From an uncultured Eubacteriales bacterium (GTDB lineage: Bacteria > Bacillota > Clostridia > Christensenellales > Aristaeellaceae): 63,218 nt of DNA. The translations under genes were made by a program, and so were the position numbers. The stretch lies in NCBI GenBank assembly GCA_900315315.1, contig OMYT01000015.1, positions 1 to 63,218 on the forward strand. Reading direction: 5' to 3'. How positions within the stretch are numbered: the stretch's first letter is position 1; every line of letters starts with the position of its first letter. Under the pieces are notes generated by a model that saw only the letters and a program-made list of their open reading frames with translations, did not search any database and was not told the DNA's origin. Positions 9,120-18,162 of the stretch are shown here, piece by piece.

Positions 9120-12100
9120 TGGCGCACATTCGTATTGTTACCACCCGTGCTCCGGGGTTGATCCCGAGTCTGATTCGGGAAATAGACAATGCTGCCAATC
9201 CGGTGGTGCTGATTCCGGAATCATTTACGCTTGCCTGTGAAACGGAAATCGTGAAGCAAAGCCCGTACGGCGGCATTTTTGACCTGAAAATTTTCTCTCC
9301 CGCTTCTCTTATCCGTGAGGTTCGGGAACTGACAGGCCGCGGGGATCGGAAGCCGATTTCCGGGGACGGGCAAAATATGATTATTTCCGGGGTGCTGCAT
9401 CATTACCGGGATAACCTGACATACTACCGGGATTCGGCGGCGCAGCCGACCCTGGCTGCGAAGATCGCCGGACAGATTGATGAATTTACGCGTGCCAGAC
9501 TGACTCCCGGGTTTCTGAGACAGTATAAACCGGACAGCCGCCGCACAGGCGCGAAGCTGCAGGATATCGCCCTGATCTGGGAGGGATATCAGCAGATTCT
9601 TGAAAAGGGATTTGAGGATACGATCGGACAGTGGATGTCCGCTGTCAGGATGATTCGCAGGAGCGGGATTGTTCGGCACAGTCAGCTTCTGATCTACGGT
9701 TTCGATTATATTTCCCATGATATTCTGAACCTGGTGGAAGCAGTAGCGTTTCCCGATGACGATTCGGCTGCTGACGAGGTTGTCATCGGCTTGGTCAGCG
9801 ATGACGAAGGCCCGGATCGCGATATCTTTAAGGCAGCCAACGATTCTGTGCAGGCACTGAAATACTGGCTGGAGTGCAGAAACACGCCCTGTATCGTTCA
9901 GCGGGCGGATATCATGCCGCGAATGGACGCCGGTATTGCCTATGCGGAGAAGAACATCTATGCTCTCGGTGCCTTCGGCAGTGAAAGAATCTATCGCCGG
10001 AAAGACGAAACCTGGGTAATCCGGGAAAACCCGGTCACCGTCCGGAAAGCAGCGATGGCTGAACTGGAAAGCACATATGTGCCGGATATGTCCCACGTTC
10101 ACATGTACTATGCAAGAAACTCTTATCTGGAATGCCAGCATGCCTGTCAGACGCTGATTGACTGGCATCGGGCTGGCGTTCCCTGGGAAGAGATGTCTGT
10201 CGCGGTCTGTGAGCAGGATACGCTTCCGTCGCTGCTGCCGATGACGTTGTCCGCGTCGGGGATTCCTTTTAACGTAAAACAGGATCAGCCGATTCTGATG
10301 AGCGGCTATGGGCAGTATTTCCTGTCGCTCCTGCGAATTCTGCGGCTGAATTTCTGCCGGGAAGATGTGCTGCGGCTGGTCAAAACCGGCTTTACGGACT
10401 TGCAGCCCGATCAGGTGATGGATCTGGAGAACTATGCCCGTGAAAACGGGATTCATCGCAGCAGATGGCAGAAGCCGTTTTATATTCCCGAAACGGGAAG
10501 CGGGAAAGAAAAGGCGCTGCTTCTTGAAAATCTCCGGAAGAAGATTGTTGACCCCATTGTTGAACTCAGAAATAAACTGGGCCGGAAAGATTGTACGGGC
10601 AGGCAGGCTGCTGAGCTTCTTTTTGAGTTCATTACGGATGCGGGAATCTATCAGCGCCTTCAGGATCAGGAAGAAATCCTGGCTTCCCGGGGAGATGATC
10701 CGGCCATTGACAGGAACCGGCAGGTGTGGACGGCGGTCAATGAACTTCTGGATACCGTCGCGACATTTATCGGAGATGAGCCGCTTCCGCGGCATGATCT
10801 GTGCGCGATGCTGGAAGCGTCTCTGGCCTCCCGCAGGATTAAATCCCTGCCGCAGCTTTCCGGTGCGGTCATGGTTGCGCCTCCCCAGATGTTCTTTTCT
10901 TCAGGGGTACGCTGCATGATTGTCATGGGATTGCAGGAGAATGAGATCTCGGCCGGCGCGGGCATTCTTTCCGAGCAGGAGCGTGGCCTGCTGGAGGAGT
11001 TTATCGGGCGGAAAAACCGGGAGTACTATCAGTGGTATTCCGGTGATCCGGATGAGTTGGAAGGTGAGATAAGGCCGTACAGCAAGATCGGTCAGTCGCT
11101 GATGGATCTGGCTGCCCGCCGGAAACAGGATGTTTACCAGGCGGTTTCCCTGGCTCGTCAGGAATTGATGATCTCCTGTTCCGGCGCAAAGCCCAGCGGC
11201 GGTGTCATGACGCCCTCTTCTGCCTTTGACCGCATGTCGGGGATTATCCGTGAAACGAACCCGGGGAATATGACCGGCGGACTTATGGAAACGGATATCC
11301 GTCCATTTGCCCCTGCTTTTGCCCTGGAAACGCTTGCTGTGAAACTGCGGGAAGCCAGAGACGGCAAGGACGGTTTTCTGCAGGACGAAGACCCGGACGA
11401 CATCCTGTGGAAAAGAGCGCTGGGAGCACTGTATCGGTCTGAAGAATGGAAAAAGAAGGTTGAAGGGGTTCTGAACGGCCTGCATGTTACGGTGATGTCT
11501 GCCCGGATTACTCCTGAACAGGCCCGCAGGCTGTATATGACTCATGGAATGACCATTTCCCGGCTTGAGACTTTCGCCTCCTGTCCGTATCGGCATTTTT
11601 TGCAGTACGGACTGGGATTGGTTCCGTCGGGAGCCTGGGTATTCCGGCAGGATGAGCAGGGGACTTTCAATCATGATGTGCTGCAGGCATTTCTGGACAG
11701 GGCTATGAAGCTTCCGGAATGGCCGGATTTGTCGGAAGAATCACAAACGGAACTGCTGAACAGCGTTCTGAAAGAACGGGTGAAACAGTGGGATGGCGGG
11801 ATTCTGACTTCGGACACCATGCACCGGTATCAGGGTGCGGCCATTATCCACGGCGTAAGGACGTCCGTCGAAAGCATGATGCGGGCTTTCCGTCAGAAAC
11901 CGCACTTCCTGCCCATGGCTACGGAGGTGCCGTTCGGCACACCGGATGAAAGCGGAAGAACAGAAATTCCGCCGATCCTGATCAGAACTTCCGACGGGGA
12001 TACAGTTGCTTTCTCCGGACGGATCGACCGAATTGATGTGCTTGAAACAGAAGACGGAAAGAAATACTTCCTGATTGTGGACAACAAGATGTCTGGAAAG

Positions 12101-12631
12101 GAGGTAAAGCAGAACTCCATTGCGGCCGGACTTCAACTGCAGCTTCCTCTGTATATCCTGGCGGCACAGAAAGGCCTTGAAGGATATGAAGCTGCAGGCG
12201 GCCTGTATCAGCCGGTCAGGGATGTCCTGGTCGACAGTGAGGACAGGAATCATATTGAAAAGCAGATAGACAAAGAACTGCAGACCTCCGGCATGATCCG
12301 CGATATTGAAATTGTTCAGGAGGCGGCAAAGCCGGTGAAAATCTCCGGAAAGAGCGGTGCAAACGATACAGTCTCCGTGGTGTCGGCGGAGGAACTGCTT
12401 GCATCCGCTTCCTGCGCTCTGAATACGGCAACGGACAGTGTCAATCGGATTCGCAGCGGGGAAGTAGCGCCCAGGCCGGTAAAAGACGGTATGGATTCAC
12501 CCTGCAGCTGGTGCGATCATCTGAACGGCTGCAAGTATGATGTCACGATTCCCGGTTGTAAAATAATAGAGATAGATCATAAACAGCGGGTAATGATTCA
12601 GTTCGGCGACGATGAAACTCCGGCCCAATAA
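9119..12631 (+). CDS. addB: ATP-dependent nuclease subunit B
   Basis: Second subunit of AddAB, with an inactive-helicase-like body and a C-terminal RecB-family nuclease locked by a 4Fe-4S cluster. The four cluster cysteines are visible: one in FASCPYRHFLQYGL and three in SPCSWCDHLNGCKYD. Nuclease residues lie in FSGRIDRID and IVDNKMSGKE, where the family DYK reads DNK. The N-terminus (HIRIVTTRAPGLIPS) lacks the GxxGxGKT ATP-binding loop found in Bacillus AddB, as in RexB-type subunits. The ATG overlaps the addA stop (TGATG), with GGAGAGGAGG upstream, so the pair is translationally coupled. About 1170 residues. Confidence 0.95.
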   Translation: MAHIRIVTTRAPGLIPSLIREIDNAANPVVLIPESFTLACETEIVKQSPYGGIFDLKIFSPASLIREVRELTGRGDRKPISGDGQNMIISGVLHHYRDNLTYYRDSAAQPTLAAKIAGQIDEFTRARLTPGFLRQYKPDSRRTGAKLQDIALIWEGYQQILEKGFEDTIGQWMSAVRMIRRSGIVRHSQLLIYGFDYISHDILNLVEAVAFPDDDSAADEVVIGLVSDDEGPDRDIFKAANDSVQALKYWLECRNTPCIVQRADIMPRMDAGIAYAEKNIYALGAFGSERIYRRKDETWVIRENPVTVRKAAMAELESTYVPDMSHVHMYYARNSYLECQHACQTLIDWHRAGVPWEEMSVAVCEQDTLPSLLPMTLSASGIPFNVKQDQPILMSGYGQYFLSLLRILRLNFCREDVLRLVKTGFTDLQPDQVMDLENYARENGIHRSRWQKPFYIPETGSGKEKALLLENLRKKIVDPIVELRNKLGRKDCTGRQAAELLFEFITDAGIYQRLQDQEEILASRGDDPAIDRNRQVWTAVNELLDTVATFIGDEPLPRHDLCAMLEASLASRRIKSLPQLSGAVMVAPPQMFFSSGVRCMIVMGLQENEISAGAGILSEQERGLLEEFIGRKNREYYQWYSGDPDELEGEIRPYSKIGQSLMDLAARRKQDVYQAVSLARQELMISCSGAKPSGGVMTPSSAFDRMSGIIRETNPGNMTGGLMETDIRPFAPAFALETLAVKLREARDGKDGFLQDEDPDDILWKRALGALYRSEEWKKKVEGVLNGLHVTVMSARITPEQARRLYMTHGMTISRLETFASCPYRHFLQYGLGLVPSGAWVFRQDEQGTFNHDVLQAFLDRAMKLPEWPDLSEESQTELLNSVLKERVKQWDGGILTSDTMHRYQGAAIIHGVRTSVESMMRAFRQKPHFLPMATEVPFGTPDESGRTEIPPILIRTSDGDTVAFSGRIDRIDVLETEDGKKYFLIVDNKMSGKEVKQNSIAAGLQLQLPLYILAAQKGLEGYEAAGGLYQPVRDVLVDSEDRNHIEKQIDKELQTSGMIRDIEIVQEAAKPVKISGKSGANDTVSVVSAEELLASASCALNTATDSVNRIRSGEVAPRPVKDGMDSPCSWCDHLNGCKYDVTIPGCKIIEIDHKQRVMIQFGDDETPAQ

Positions 12632-12667
12632 TACCGGTTTCCGGCTGCTTCTGAAGGGCCTCCTGGG

Positions 12668-13003
12668 TTATTCCTTCAGTTTGCTGTTCTCGTGTTCCAT
12701 CTTGTTTTCCCAGTGGATCAGCAGCGTCATGCCGGCGCGCATCAGCAGGATCGCGCAGGTCATGCCGATTGCGCTCCAGTCCGGAGCGATAATGGTATTC
12801 AGCACCTCACTGGTAAGCAGGAAGTTCAGGCCGGTGGAGATGCCGGTGGTGAGTGCGTCCCGGCAGCCCATATGATCCTTTCTCAGGAGCCTGATCAGGG
12901 CCCGGATGGTATAATAGACGATGATCAGGGCACCGATGATCTCAACGCCGGTGATGATATATTTCAGAAAATATTCAAAATGGGTGTCAATTTGTTCATG
13001 CAT
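12668..13003 (-). CDS. DUF1622 family membrane protein
   Basis: Small integral membrane protein of 111 residues with about three hydrophobic helices: YIITGVEIIGALIIVYYTI, a middle segment GISTGLNFLLTSEVLNTII, and IGMTCAILLMRAGMTLLIHW. The pattern of helix, short basic loop (RLLRKDH), then a leucine-rich helix followed by xxEVLxTI is that of DUF1622; no biochemical role is known to me. It has its own promoter and GGAGG ribosome site, converges on addB and is transcribed alone. Confidence 0.8.
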   Translation of the reverse strand: MHEQIDTHFEYFLKYIITGVEIIGALIIVYYTIRALIRLLRKDHMGCRDALTTGISTGLNFLLTSEVLNTIIAPDWSAIGMTCAILLMRAGMTLLIHWENKMEHENSKLKE

Positions 13004-13035
13004 GGCTGAAAAAACCTCCGCTTCAGGATAGAATT

Positions 13036-13064
13036 ATTATATACACCTCGCTGTGTTTAGACAA
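13036..13064 (-). promoter_or_regulatory. Promoter of the DUF1622 gene
   Basis: On the minus strand TTGTCT (13064-13059) is spaced 17 nt from TATAAT (13041-13036). It lies between the glgP terminator and the DUF1622 start. Confidence 0.6.
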
Positions 13065-13078
13065 GGAAAAAAAGAAAT

Positions 13079-13103
13079 CAGGGAGCATTTTGACTGCTCC
13101 CTG
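13079..13103 (-). terminator. Terminator of the malQ-glgP operon
   Basis: A 9-bp perfect stem CAGGGAGCA with its complement encloses a 7-nt loop and, on the minus strand, is followed by ATTTCTTTTTTT. It lies 34 nt after the glgP stop codon. Confidence 0.85.
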
Positions 13104-13136
13104 AGGTTTTCGATTGCCTGATTGAATGATATTGGA

Positions 13137-15479
13137 TTATACGTTCCAGATCTCTTCGGCATACTGGCGGATCGTGCGGTCGGAGGAGAATTTGCCGGAG
13201 CAGGCAACGTTCATCAGGCACTTGCGTGCAAAGGCATTTTCGTCCTCTTTGGCGTCACGGATGGCCTGCAGTTTGGCCTTGTAATAGCTGTCAAAGTCTT
13301 TCATGACGTAATAGTGGTCCGGCTTATGCCAGGAGGCGCCTTTCAGGATTGCGTCATGCAGTTCCTTCAGCGCACCGTCGTCATCCGGAAAGGTGCCGTC
13401 GGTCAGTGTGTCCAGTGCCCTGCGAAGCAAGGCATTCTTTTCATAAATCGTATTCGGATCGTAAGAATTCTTGATCTTCTCGAGCTCTTCCACGGTGGCG
13501 CCGAAGATATAGTTGTTTTCGCGGCCGGCTTCTTCCACAATCTCCACGTTTGCACCGTCAAAGGTACCGAGGGTCACTGCGCCGTTCAGCATCAGCTTCA
13601 TATTACCGGTGCCGGAGGCTTCCGTCCCGGCAGGGGAGATCTGCTCTGAAATATCCGCGGCAGGAATGATCTTCTCCGCCCAGGAGCAGTTATAGTTCCG
13701 GACAAAGACAACCTTCAGGCGGTCCATTGTCTCCGGGTCGTTATTGACTTTATCGGCGATCATGTTGATCCAGTGGATGATGGCTTTGGCGCGGTCATAG
13801 CCGGGGGCTGCTTTGGCGCCGAAGATGAAGGCGACAGGCGGCAGGTCCTTCAGCTGGCCGCGCTTCAGCTGGTCGTAGATCGCCAGGATGCTCAGGGCAT
13901 TCATGAACTGGCGCTTGTACTCATGCAGACGCTTGACCTGTACATCGAATACCATTTCCGGATCCAGGGTAACCCCTTCCCGTCGTTGGATCTCGGCGGC
14001 AAGCTGCTCTTTTTTCGATTTCTTTACCGTGCGGAATTTGCCGCAGAGGGAAGTGTTGATTTTTGGAACCAGGTTTTTCAGCAGATCCAGATCCGTTTCG
14101 AAACCCGGGCCGATCTGATCGGTAATCAGCTTGCACAGTTCAGGATTGCACAGGCCCAGCCAGCGGCGCTGGGTGATGCCGTTGGTCTTGTTCTGGAAGC
14201 GCTCCGGCCAGATGGCATACCAGTCGGCAAACAGATCTTTTTTGAGGATTTCGCTGTGGAGGGCGGCGACGCCGTTGACCGCATGGGTTGCGTAAACCGC
14301 CATCTGTGCCATATGGACGCGGCCGTCCAGAATGACGCACAGGGAGGGGGTAATTTCCTTGCCGAGCTTTTTCATCTCTTTCCGGAAGCGCGCGTCAATC
14401 TTCCGGATAATGGAAACGATCTGAGGGCAGACGGAAGAAAGCAGGCTGAGATCCCACTTTTCCAGCGCTTCCTGCATAACCGTATGGTTGGTATAGGAGA
14501 AAGTATCCCGCGCGATCAGGAAAGCTTCCTCAAAGGGGATGCCATCCTCGCCCAGCAGGCGGATCAGTTCCGGGATGGCCATGGTGGGATGGGTGTCGTT
14601 CAGCTGGGCGGCAACTTCTTTGGCGAAGAAGGAATAGTCACTGCCGTGACGCACGCGGTATTTGCGCAGGATATCCTGCATGGTAGCGGAAACAAGCACA
14701 TACTGCTGGCGGACCCGCAGTTGCCTGCCTGCTTTTTTGGTGTCATTCGGGTAGAGGAACTTGGTGATGTCTTCAGCCTTGTTCTTTTCTGCGGCGGCCT
14801 TTGCGTAATTTTGGGTGTTGAAGAGGGCAAAGTCGACTTCATGGAGACTTTCGGTCTGCCAGAGGCGCAGTGTGCCGATGTTCTTTGCGCCAAAACCGAC
14901 AACCGGCATATCATAGGGGACTGCCAGCACAGCTCCGCCTTTCATGGGAACGATCACTGCTTCGTCCAGCCGGCGGACAGACCAGGGATCACCGAATTTG
15001 GACCAGTCGTCCGGCTCTTCCACCTGACGGCCGTCCACAAAGTTTTGCTTGAACAGACCGTACCGGAACCGGAGACCGTAGCCGGTCAGCGGTACATCGC
15101 AGGTGACGGCGCTGTCCAGGAAGCAGGCGGCCAGCCGTCCGAGACCGCCGTTGCCGAAAGCATCGTCCTCAATGTCTTCCATAATGGCGATATCGACGCC
15201 TTTCTCTTTCAGCAGGTCCTTCACTTCGTCCAGGAAGCCCATGCAGTACAGATTGTTATAGATCAGCCGGCCGACAAGGAATTCCATGGACAGATAGGCC
15301 GCCTGCCGACGGGGAAAACGGTCGGCTTCTTTCTTGGCCCATAACGGGGCAAGCGCGTCCATGGCGGCGCCGGACAGGGCATTGTGGAGCTCCGTGGCGG
15401 TTGCCTGCGGCAGTTCCTTGTGGCATTCGGTCATCAGCCGCTGTTCGGCGTCCTTCATCAGTTGCTTGGCATTCATCAT
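13137..15479 (-). CDS. glgP: Glycogen/maltodextrin phosphorylase (GT35)
   Basis: Pyridoxal-phosphate enzyme that releases glucose-1-phosphate from alpha-1,4-glucans in the cytosol. The PLP-lysine signature EASGTGNMKLMLNG is followed by TLGTFDGANVEI. QLNDTHPTMAIPEL and the VHMAQMAVYATHAVNGVA segment are also diagnostic. The 780 residues are slightly short for the family because the N-terminal regulatory region is reduced, as in bacterial maltodextrin phosphorylases. AGGAGGT is spaced well from the ATG at 15479. It is the last gene of the operon and starts 6 nt after the malQ stop; MalQ lengthens short dextrins into chains that this enzyme can attack. Confidence 0.96.
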   Translation of the reverse strand: MMNAKQLMKDAEQRLMTECHKELPQATATELHNALSGAAMDALAPLWAKKEADRFPRRQAAYLSMEFLVGRLIYNNLYCMGFLDEVKDLLKEKGVDIAIMEDIEDDAFGNGGLGRLAACFLDSAVTCDVPLTGYGLRFRYGLFKQNFVDGRQVEEPDDWSKFGDPWSVRRLDEAVIVPMKGGAVLAVPYDMPVVGFGAKNIGTLRLWQTESLHEVDFALFNTQNYAKAAAEKNKAEDITKFLYPNDTKKAGRQLRVRQQYVLVSATMQDILRKYRVRHGSDYSFFAKEVAAQLNDTHPTMAIPELIRLLGEDGIPFEEAFLIARDTFSYTNHTVMQEALEKWDLSLLSSVCPQIVSIIRKIDARFRKEMKKLGKEITPSLCVILDGRVHMAQMAVYATHAVNGVAALHSEILKKDLFADWYAIWPERFQNKTNGITQRRWLGLCNPELCKLITDQIGPGFETDLDLLKNLVPKINTSLCGKFRTVKKSKKEQLAAEIQRREGVTLDPEMVFDVQVKRLHEYKRQFMNALSILAIYDQLKRGQLKDLPPVAFIFGAKAAPGYDRAKAIIHWINMIADKVNNDPETMDRLKVVFVRNYNCSWAEKIIPAADISEQISPAGTEASGTGNMKLMLNGAVTLGTFDGANVEIVEEAGRENNYIFGATVEELEKIKNSYDPNTIYEKNALLRRALDTLTDGTFPDDDGALKELHDAILKGASWHKPDHYYVMKDFDSYYKAKLQAIRDAKEDENAFARKCLMNVACSGKFSSDRTIRQYAEEIWNV

Positions 15480-15485
15480 GATTTG

Positions 15486-16961
15486 TTACCTCCTGTTGGT
15501 TTCTTTGTTAAGCCGGTAGTATTTCATGGACAGGCTCAGGGAAAGCTGGTCGGGTTTCATGCGCCACCGCCAGTTTCCGCCGATGGTCCCGGGGTAGTTC
15601 ATCCGGGCGGAATTGTCAAGGCCGAGAATATCCTGCATGGGAATGATAACTGTGTCGCAGGGGCCTCTGAAAAGGAAACGGATAAAGGCTTCCGGAGCGT
15701 CTTCGGGTTTGGAGAATCCGAGGAGTTTTCCGGCGTAGTCAAGGACCTTCGGATCTGCCCGATCCGCCCATCCGCGCGTGGTATCGTTATCGTGCGTGCC
15801 GGTATAGGCAACGGAGTTGTTCCCGTAGTTGTCCGGGTGATGGGGATTGGTCTCATCGGAATCGAACCCGAAGGTCAGGACCTTCATCCCGGGATAACCG
15901 CACCAGTTCAGCAGACGGCGCACACGGTTGTTGACGCAGCCGAGATCCTCCGCGATGATCTGTATGCCGGGGACCTCCTGATTCAGCCGTTTGAAGAGTG
16001 CTTTCCCGGGGCCGATGACCCACTTGCCTTCTCTGGCGTTGGGCATTCCGTGCTTGACGGAATAGTAATTCGCGAACCCGATGAAATGATCGATCCGGAT
16101 CATGTCATACAGTTCGGCCATCCCGCGCATCCGAGCCACCCACCAGTCGAACTTCCGGCAGAAACGGAGATAGGTCCAGCGGTACAGCGGATTTCCCCAC
16201 AGTTGTCCGTCCTCCGAGAAATAGTCCGGGGGGACACCGGCAACCTTTTTCGGAATCAGTTCCCGGTCCAACTGGAAGATTTCCGGATGGGTCCAGGTAT
16301 CCGCTGAATCTTCAGCCACATAAATGGGCATATCGCCGAAGAGCCGGATCGAGCGATCGTTGCAGTACTTCTTCAGGTCGAACCATTGACGGCGGAAGAT
16401 ATACTGGCAGAAGATGTGGTAATCGATATCATCCCGAAGCTCTTCTGTGTACTTGCGTATAGCTTCCGGACGGCGGAAACGGATCCCTTCATCCGGCCAG
16501 GAAGTCCACATGACCTGGTTGAAATGGTTTTTGACTGCTGTGAAAAGAGCAAAATCCTCCACCCAGGGATTCACGGAAATAAACTCACGGATCTGCCCGC
16601 TGAGGCTGGCGGCGGACTGCTTATAGCAGCGGCGGAGAAGCATCTCCTTGTTTTTACGGACAGCATCAAACTCGATTGTCTCCGGATTCTCCGGAACAAA
16701 TTCCTCACTGTCGTCGTATTGCAGAAGACCTTCTTCCCGAAGCCGCTGGCAGGAAATCAGCAGCGGATTGCCGGCAAACACGGAAGAGGACTGGTAGGGG
16801 CTTTCGCCGTAGCCGGTCGGACCGATGGGCAGAACCTGCCAGATGGTCATGCCGGAGGCCTGAAGGAAGTCCGCAAATTCATATGCTTCCTGTCCCATAG
16901 AGCCGATTCCGCCGGGAGAGGGGAGAGAAGAGATGTGCATCAGGATACCGCTGGAGCGCAT
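15486..16961 (-). CDS. malQ: 4-alpha-glucanotransferase (amylomaltase, GH77)
   Basis: Cytosolic disproportionating enzyme that transfers glucan segments between maltodextrins. The N-terminus GILMHISSLPSPGGIG and LPIGPTGYGESPYQSSS are typical GH77. Catalytic-site motifs follow in order: IRIDHFIGF with the nucleophile Asp, IIAEDLG with the acid/base Glu, and YTGTHDNDT with the transition-state Asp. Length of 491 residues is typical. AAAGGA precedes the ATG at 16961. It lies between the LacI regulator and glgP in one operon. Confidence 0.96.
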   Translation of the reverse strand: MRSSGILMHISSLPSPGGIGSMGQEAYEFADFLQASGMTIWQVLPIGPTGYGESPYQSSSVFAGNPLLISCQRLREEGLLQYDDSEEFVPENPETIEFDAVRKNKEMLLRRCYKQSAASLSGQIREFISVNPWVEDFALFTAVKNHFNQVMWTSWPDEGIRFRRPEAIRKYTEELRDDIDYHIFCQYIFRRQWFDLKKYCNDRSIRLFGDMPIYVAEDSADTWTHPEIFQLDRELIPKKVAGVPPDYFSEDGQLWGNPLYRWTYLRFCRKFDWWVARMRGMAELYDMIRIDHFIGFANYYSVKHGMPNAREGKWVIGPGKALFKRLNQEVPGIQIIAEDLGCVNNRVRRLLNWCGYPGMKVLTFGFDSDETNPHHPDNYGNNSVAYTGTHDNDTTRGWADRADPKVLDYAGKLLGFSKPEDAPEAFIRFLFRGPCDTVIIPMQDILGLDNSARMNYPGTIGGNWRWRMKPDQLSLSLSMKYYRLNKETNRR

Positions 16962-16988
16962 AGAATACCGTCCTTTCAGGAAAATAGT

Positions 16989-18005
16989 TTAAGAGTGCTT
17001 GCACTGGGCCAGGGATTCACGTTTGCGGAAAGCGGCTTCCACCAGAATATGGCGGGGGGCTGCATCCTTTTCCATCATATCCAGGAGCAGATTGACGCTC
17101 CGACGGGCGATTTCATCGACCGGCTGTTCAACCGTTGTCAGGCGCGGTACCATAAACCGGCTGATATCAATCCCGTCAAAGCCGACAATGCTGACATCTT
17201 CAGGAACAGAACGTCCGAGATCCTTCAGGGCCCGGATGGCGCCAACGGCAACCGTATCGCTCATGGCGAAGAGAGCGGTGACGTCAGGCTGCTCCGCAAA
17301 GAAGACCTTGGCGATCTCATACCCGGCATCGTAGGAAAAACGGGTTTCCCGGTACAGGGACTTGTCATAAGTCAGGCCGCGTTCCGTATAGGCTTCGCAA
17401 AAACCGCTGAATCGCATGGCGAGTGAATCGCCGGCCACGGGGTTGGAACCGAAAACGGCTGTCCGCGTATGACCGAGGGACAGCAGTTCTTCGGCAACAA
17501 GGCGTCCCATGGCGCGGTCGTCAACTGCGACGGAAGAAGCGCGGGGCAGGGCAGCGGTTTCGGCGTTGACGGTGGTGAAGACCATCGGCACATCCATTCC
17601 TTTGATTGCCCGGACGCGGTCATCTATCAGGCTGCCGACGAAGATCAGGCCTTTGACGTGATTTTGCCGGGTCATGCGTACGGCAGTCTGAAATTCGTCG
17701 TCCCTTTCATCGATATATTCGGTCATAAAATTGTCCGGTACTGTGTCGGCCCGGTCCAGGATTGCCTCCGCGAGAGAACTGAGAAACGGATTGGAACGTC
17801 CGCGGATGACGACACCGATAACTTCATTTCCCTGTTTTAGTCCCCTGGCGTTGGAATTACCGACAAAATGACAGTTCCGGATGACTTCTTCCACCCTTTT
17901 TCGGGTAGCCTGATTGACATCCGGCCTGTGATTAAGCACACGGCTGACAGTGGTCACGGAGACACCGGCCATTTCAGCGATATCGCGGATCGTATAAACC
18001 TTCAT
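16989..18005 (-). CDS. LacI-family transcriptional repressor of the malQ-glgP operon
   Basis: 338-residue DNA-binding repressor. The N-terminal helix-turn-helix and hinge are YTIRDIAEMAGVSVTTVSRV followed by LNHRPDVNQATRKRV, the LacI signature. The rest is a periplasmic-binding-protein-like sensor with VIGVVIRGRSNPF, SVAVDDRAMGRLVAEEL and VPEDVSIVGFDGIDISRF. GGAGG is spaced 9 nt from ATG 18005, which beats an in-frame start further upstream. As first gene of the operon, with a palindromic site over its predicted transcription start, it is probably autoregulated and senses maltodextrin or a related sugar. The ligand is inferred from context only. Confidence 0.93.
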   Translation of the reverse strand: MKVYTIRDIAEMAGVSVTTVSRVLNHRPDVNQATRKRVEEVIRNCHFVGNSNARGLKQGNEVIGVVIRGRSNPFLSSLAEAILDRADTVPDNFMTEYIDERDDEFQTAVRMTRQNHVKGLIFVGSLIDDRVRAIKGMDVPMVFTTVNAETAALPRASSVAVDDRAMGRLVAEELLSLGHTRTAVFGSNPVAGDSLAMRFSGFCEAYTERGLTYDKSLYRETRFSYDAGYEIAKVFFAEQPDVTALFAMSDTVAVGAIRALKDLGRSVPEDVSIVGFDGIDISRFMVPRLTTVEQPVDEIARRSVNLLLDMMEKDAAPRHILVEAAFRKRESLAQCKHS

Positions 18006-18048
18006 GGTGTACAACCTCCGTTTTTTGCCGAATTCCGGAAACGGTATC

Positions 18049-18060
18049 GGTAACGTTTTC
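18049..18060 (-). promoter_or_regulatory. LacI-type operator at the lacI-malQ-glgP promoter
   Basis: GAAAACGTTACC on the minus strand contains the central AACGTT dyad typical of LacI-family operators. It starts 7 nt downstream of the -10 box, so it covers the predicted transcription start. Confidence 0.6.
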
Positions 18061-18066
18061 AGCGTT

Positions 18067-18095
18067 AGAATATCATAGGTTTTTTGCTTCGTCAA
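18067..18095 (-). promoter_or_regulatory. Promoter of the lacI-malQ-glgP operon
   Basis: On the minus strand TTGACG (18095-18090) is followed after 17 nt by TATTCT (18072-18067). It drives the regulator, malQ and glgP, and is back-to-back with the promoter of the leucine-rich-repeat gene. Confidence 0.7.
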
Positions 18096-18121
18096 TAGAC
18101 TTTTTTCTGCCGGAAAGGAGG

Positions 18122-18150
18122 TTGTTTTTTTTGCCCGCAGGCGATATAAT
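18122..18150 (+). promoter_or_regulatory. Promoter of the leucine-rich-repeat protein gene
   Basis: TTGTTT (18122-18127) is spaced 17 nt from a perfect TATAAT (18145-18150). The expected transcription start near 18157 is only about six bases before the first in-frame ATG, which matters for the choice of start codon. Confidence 0.6.
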
Positions 18151-18162
18151 TATACAAGCTAT

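Noticed and set aside
13773-15344. 523-residue open frame antisense to glgP
   Set aside because: Covers conserved phosphorylase motifs on the other strand and has no family features of its own.
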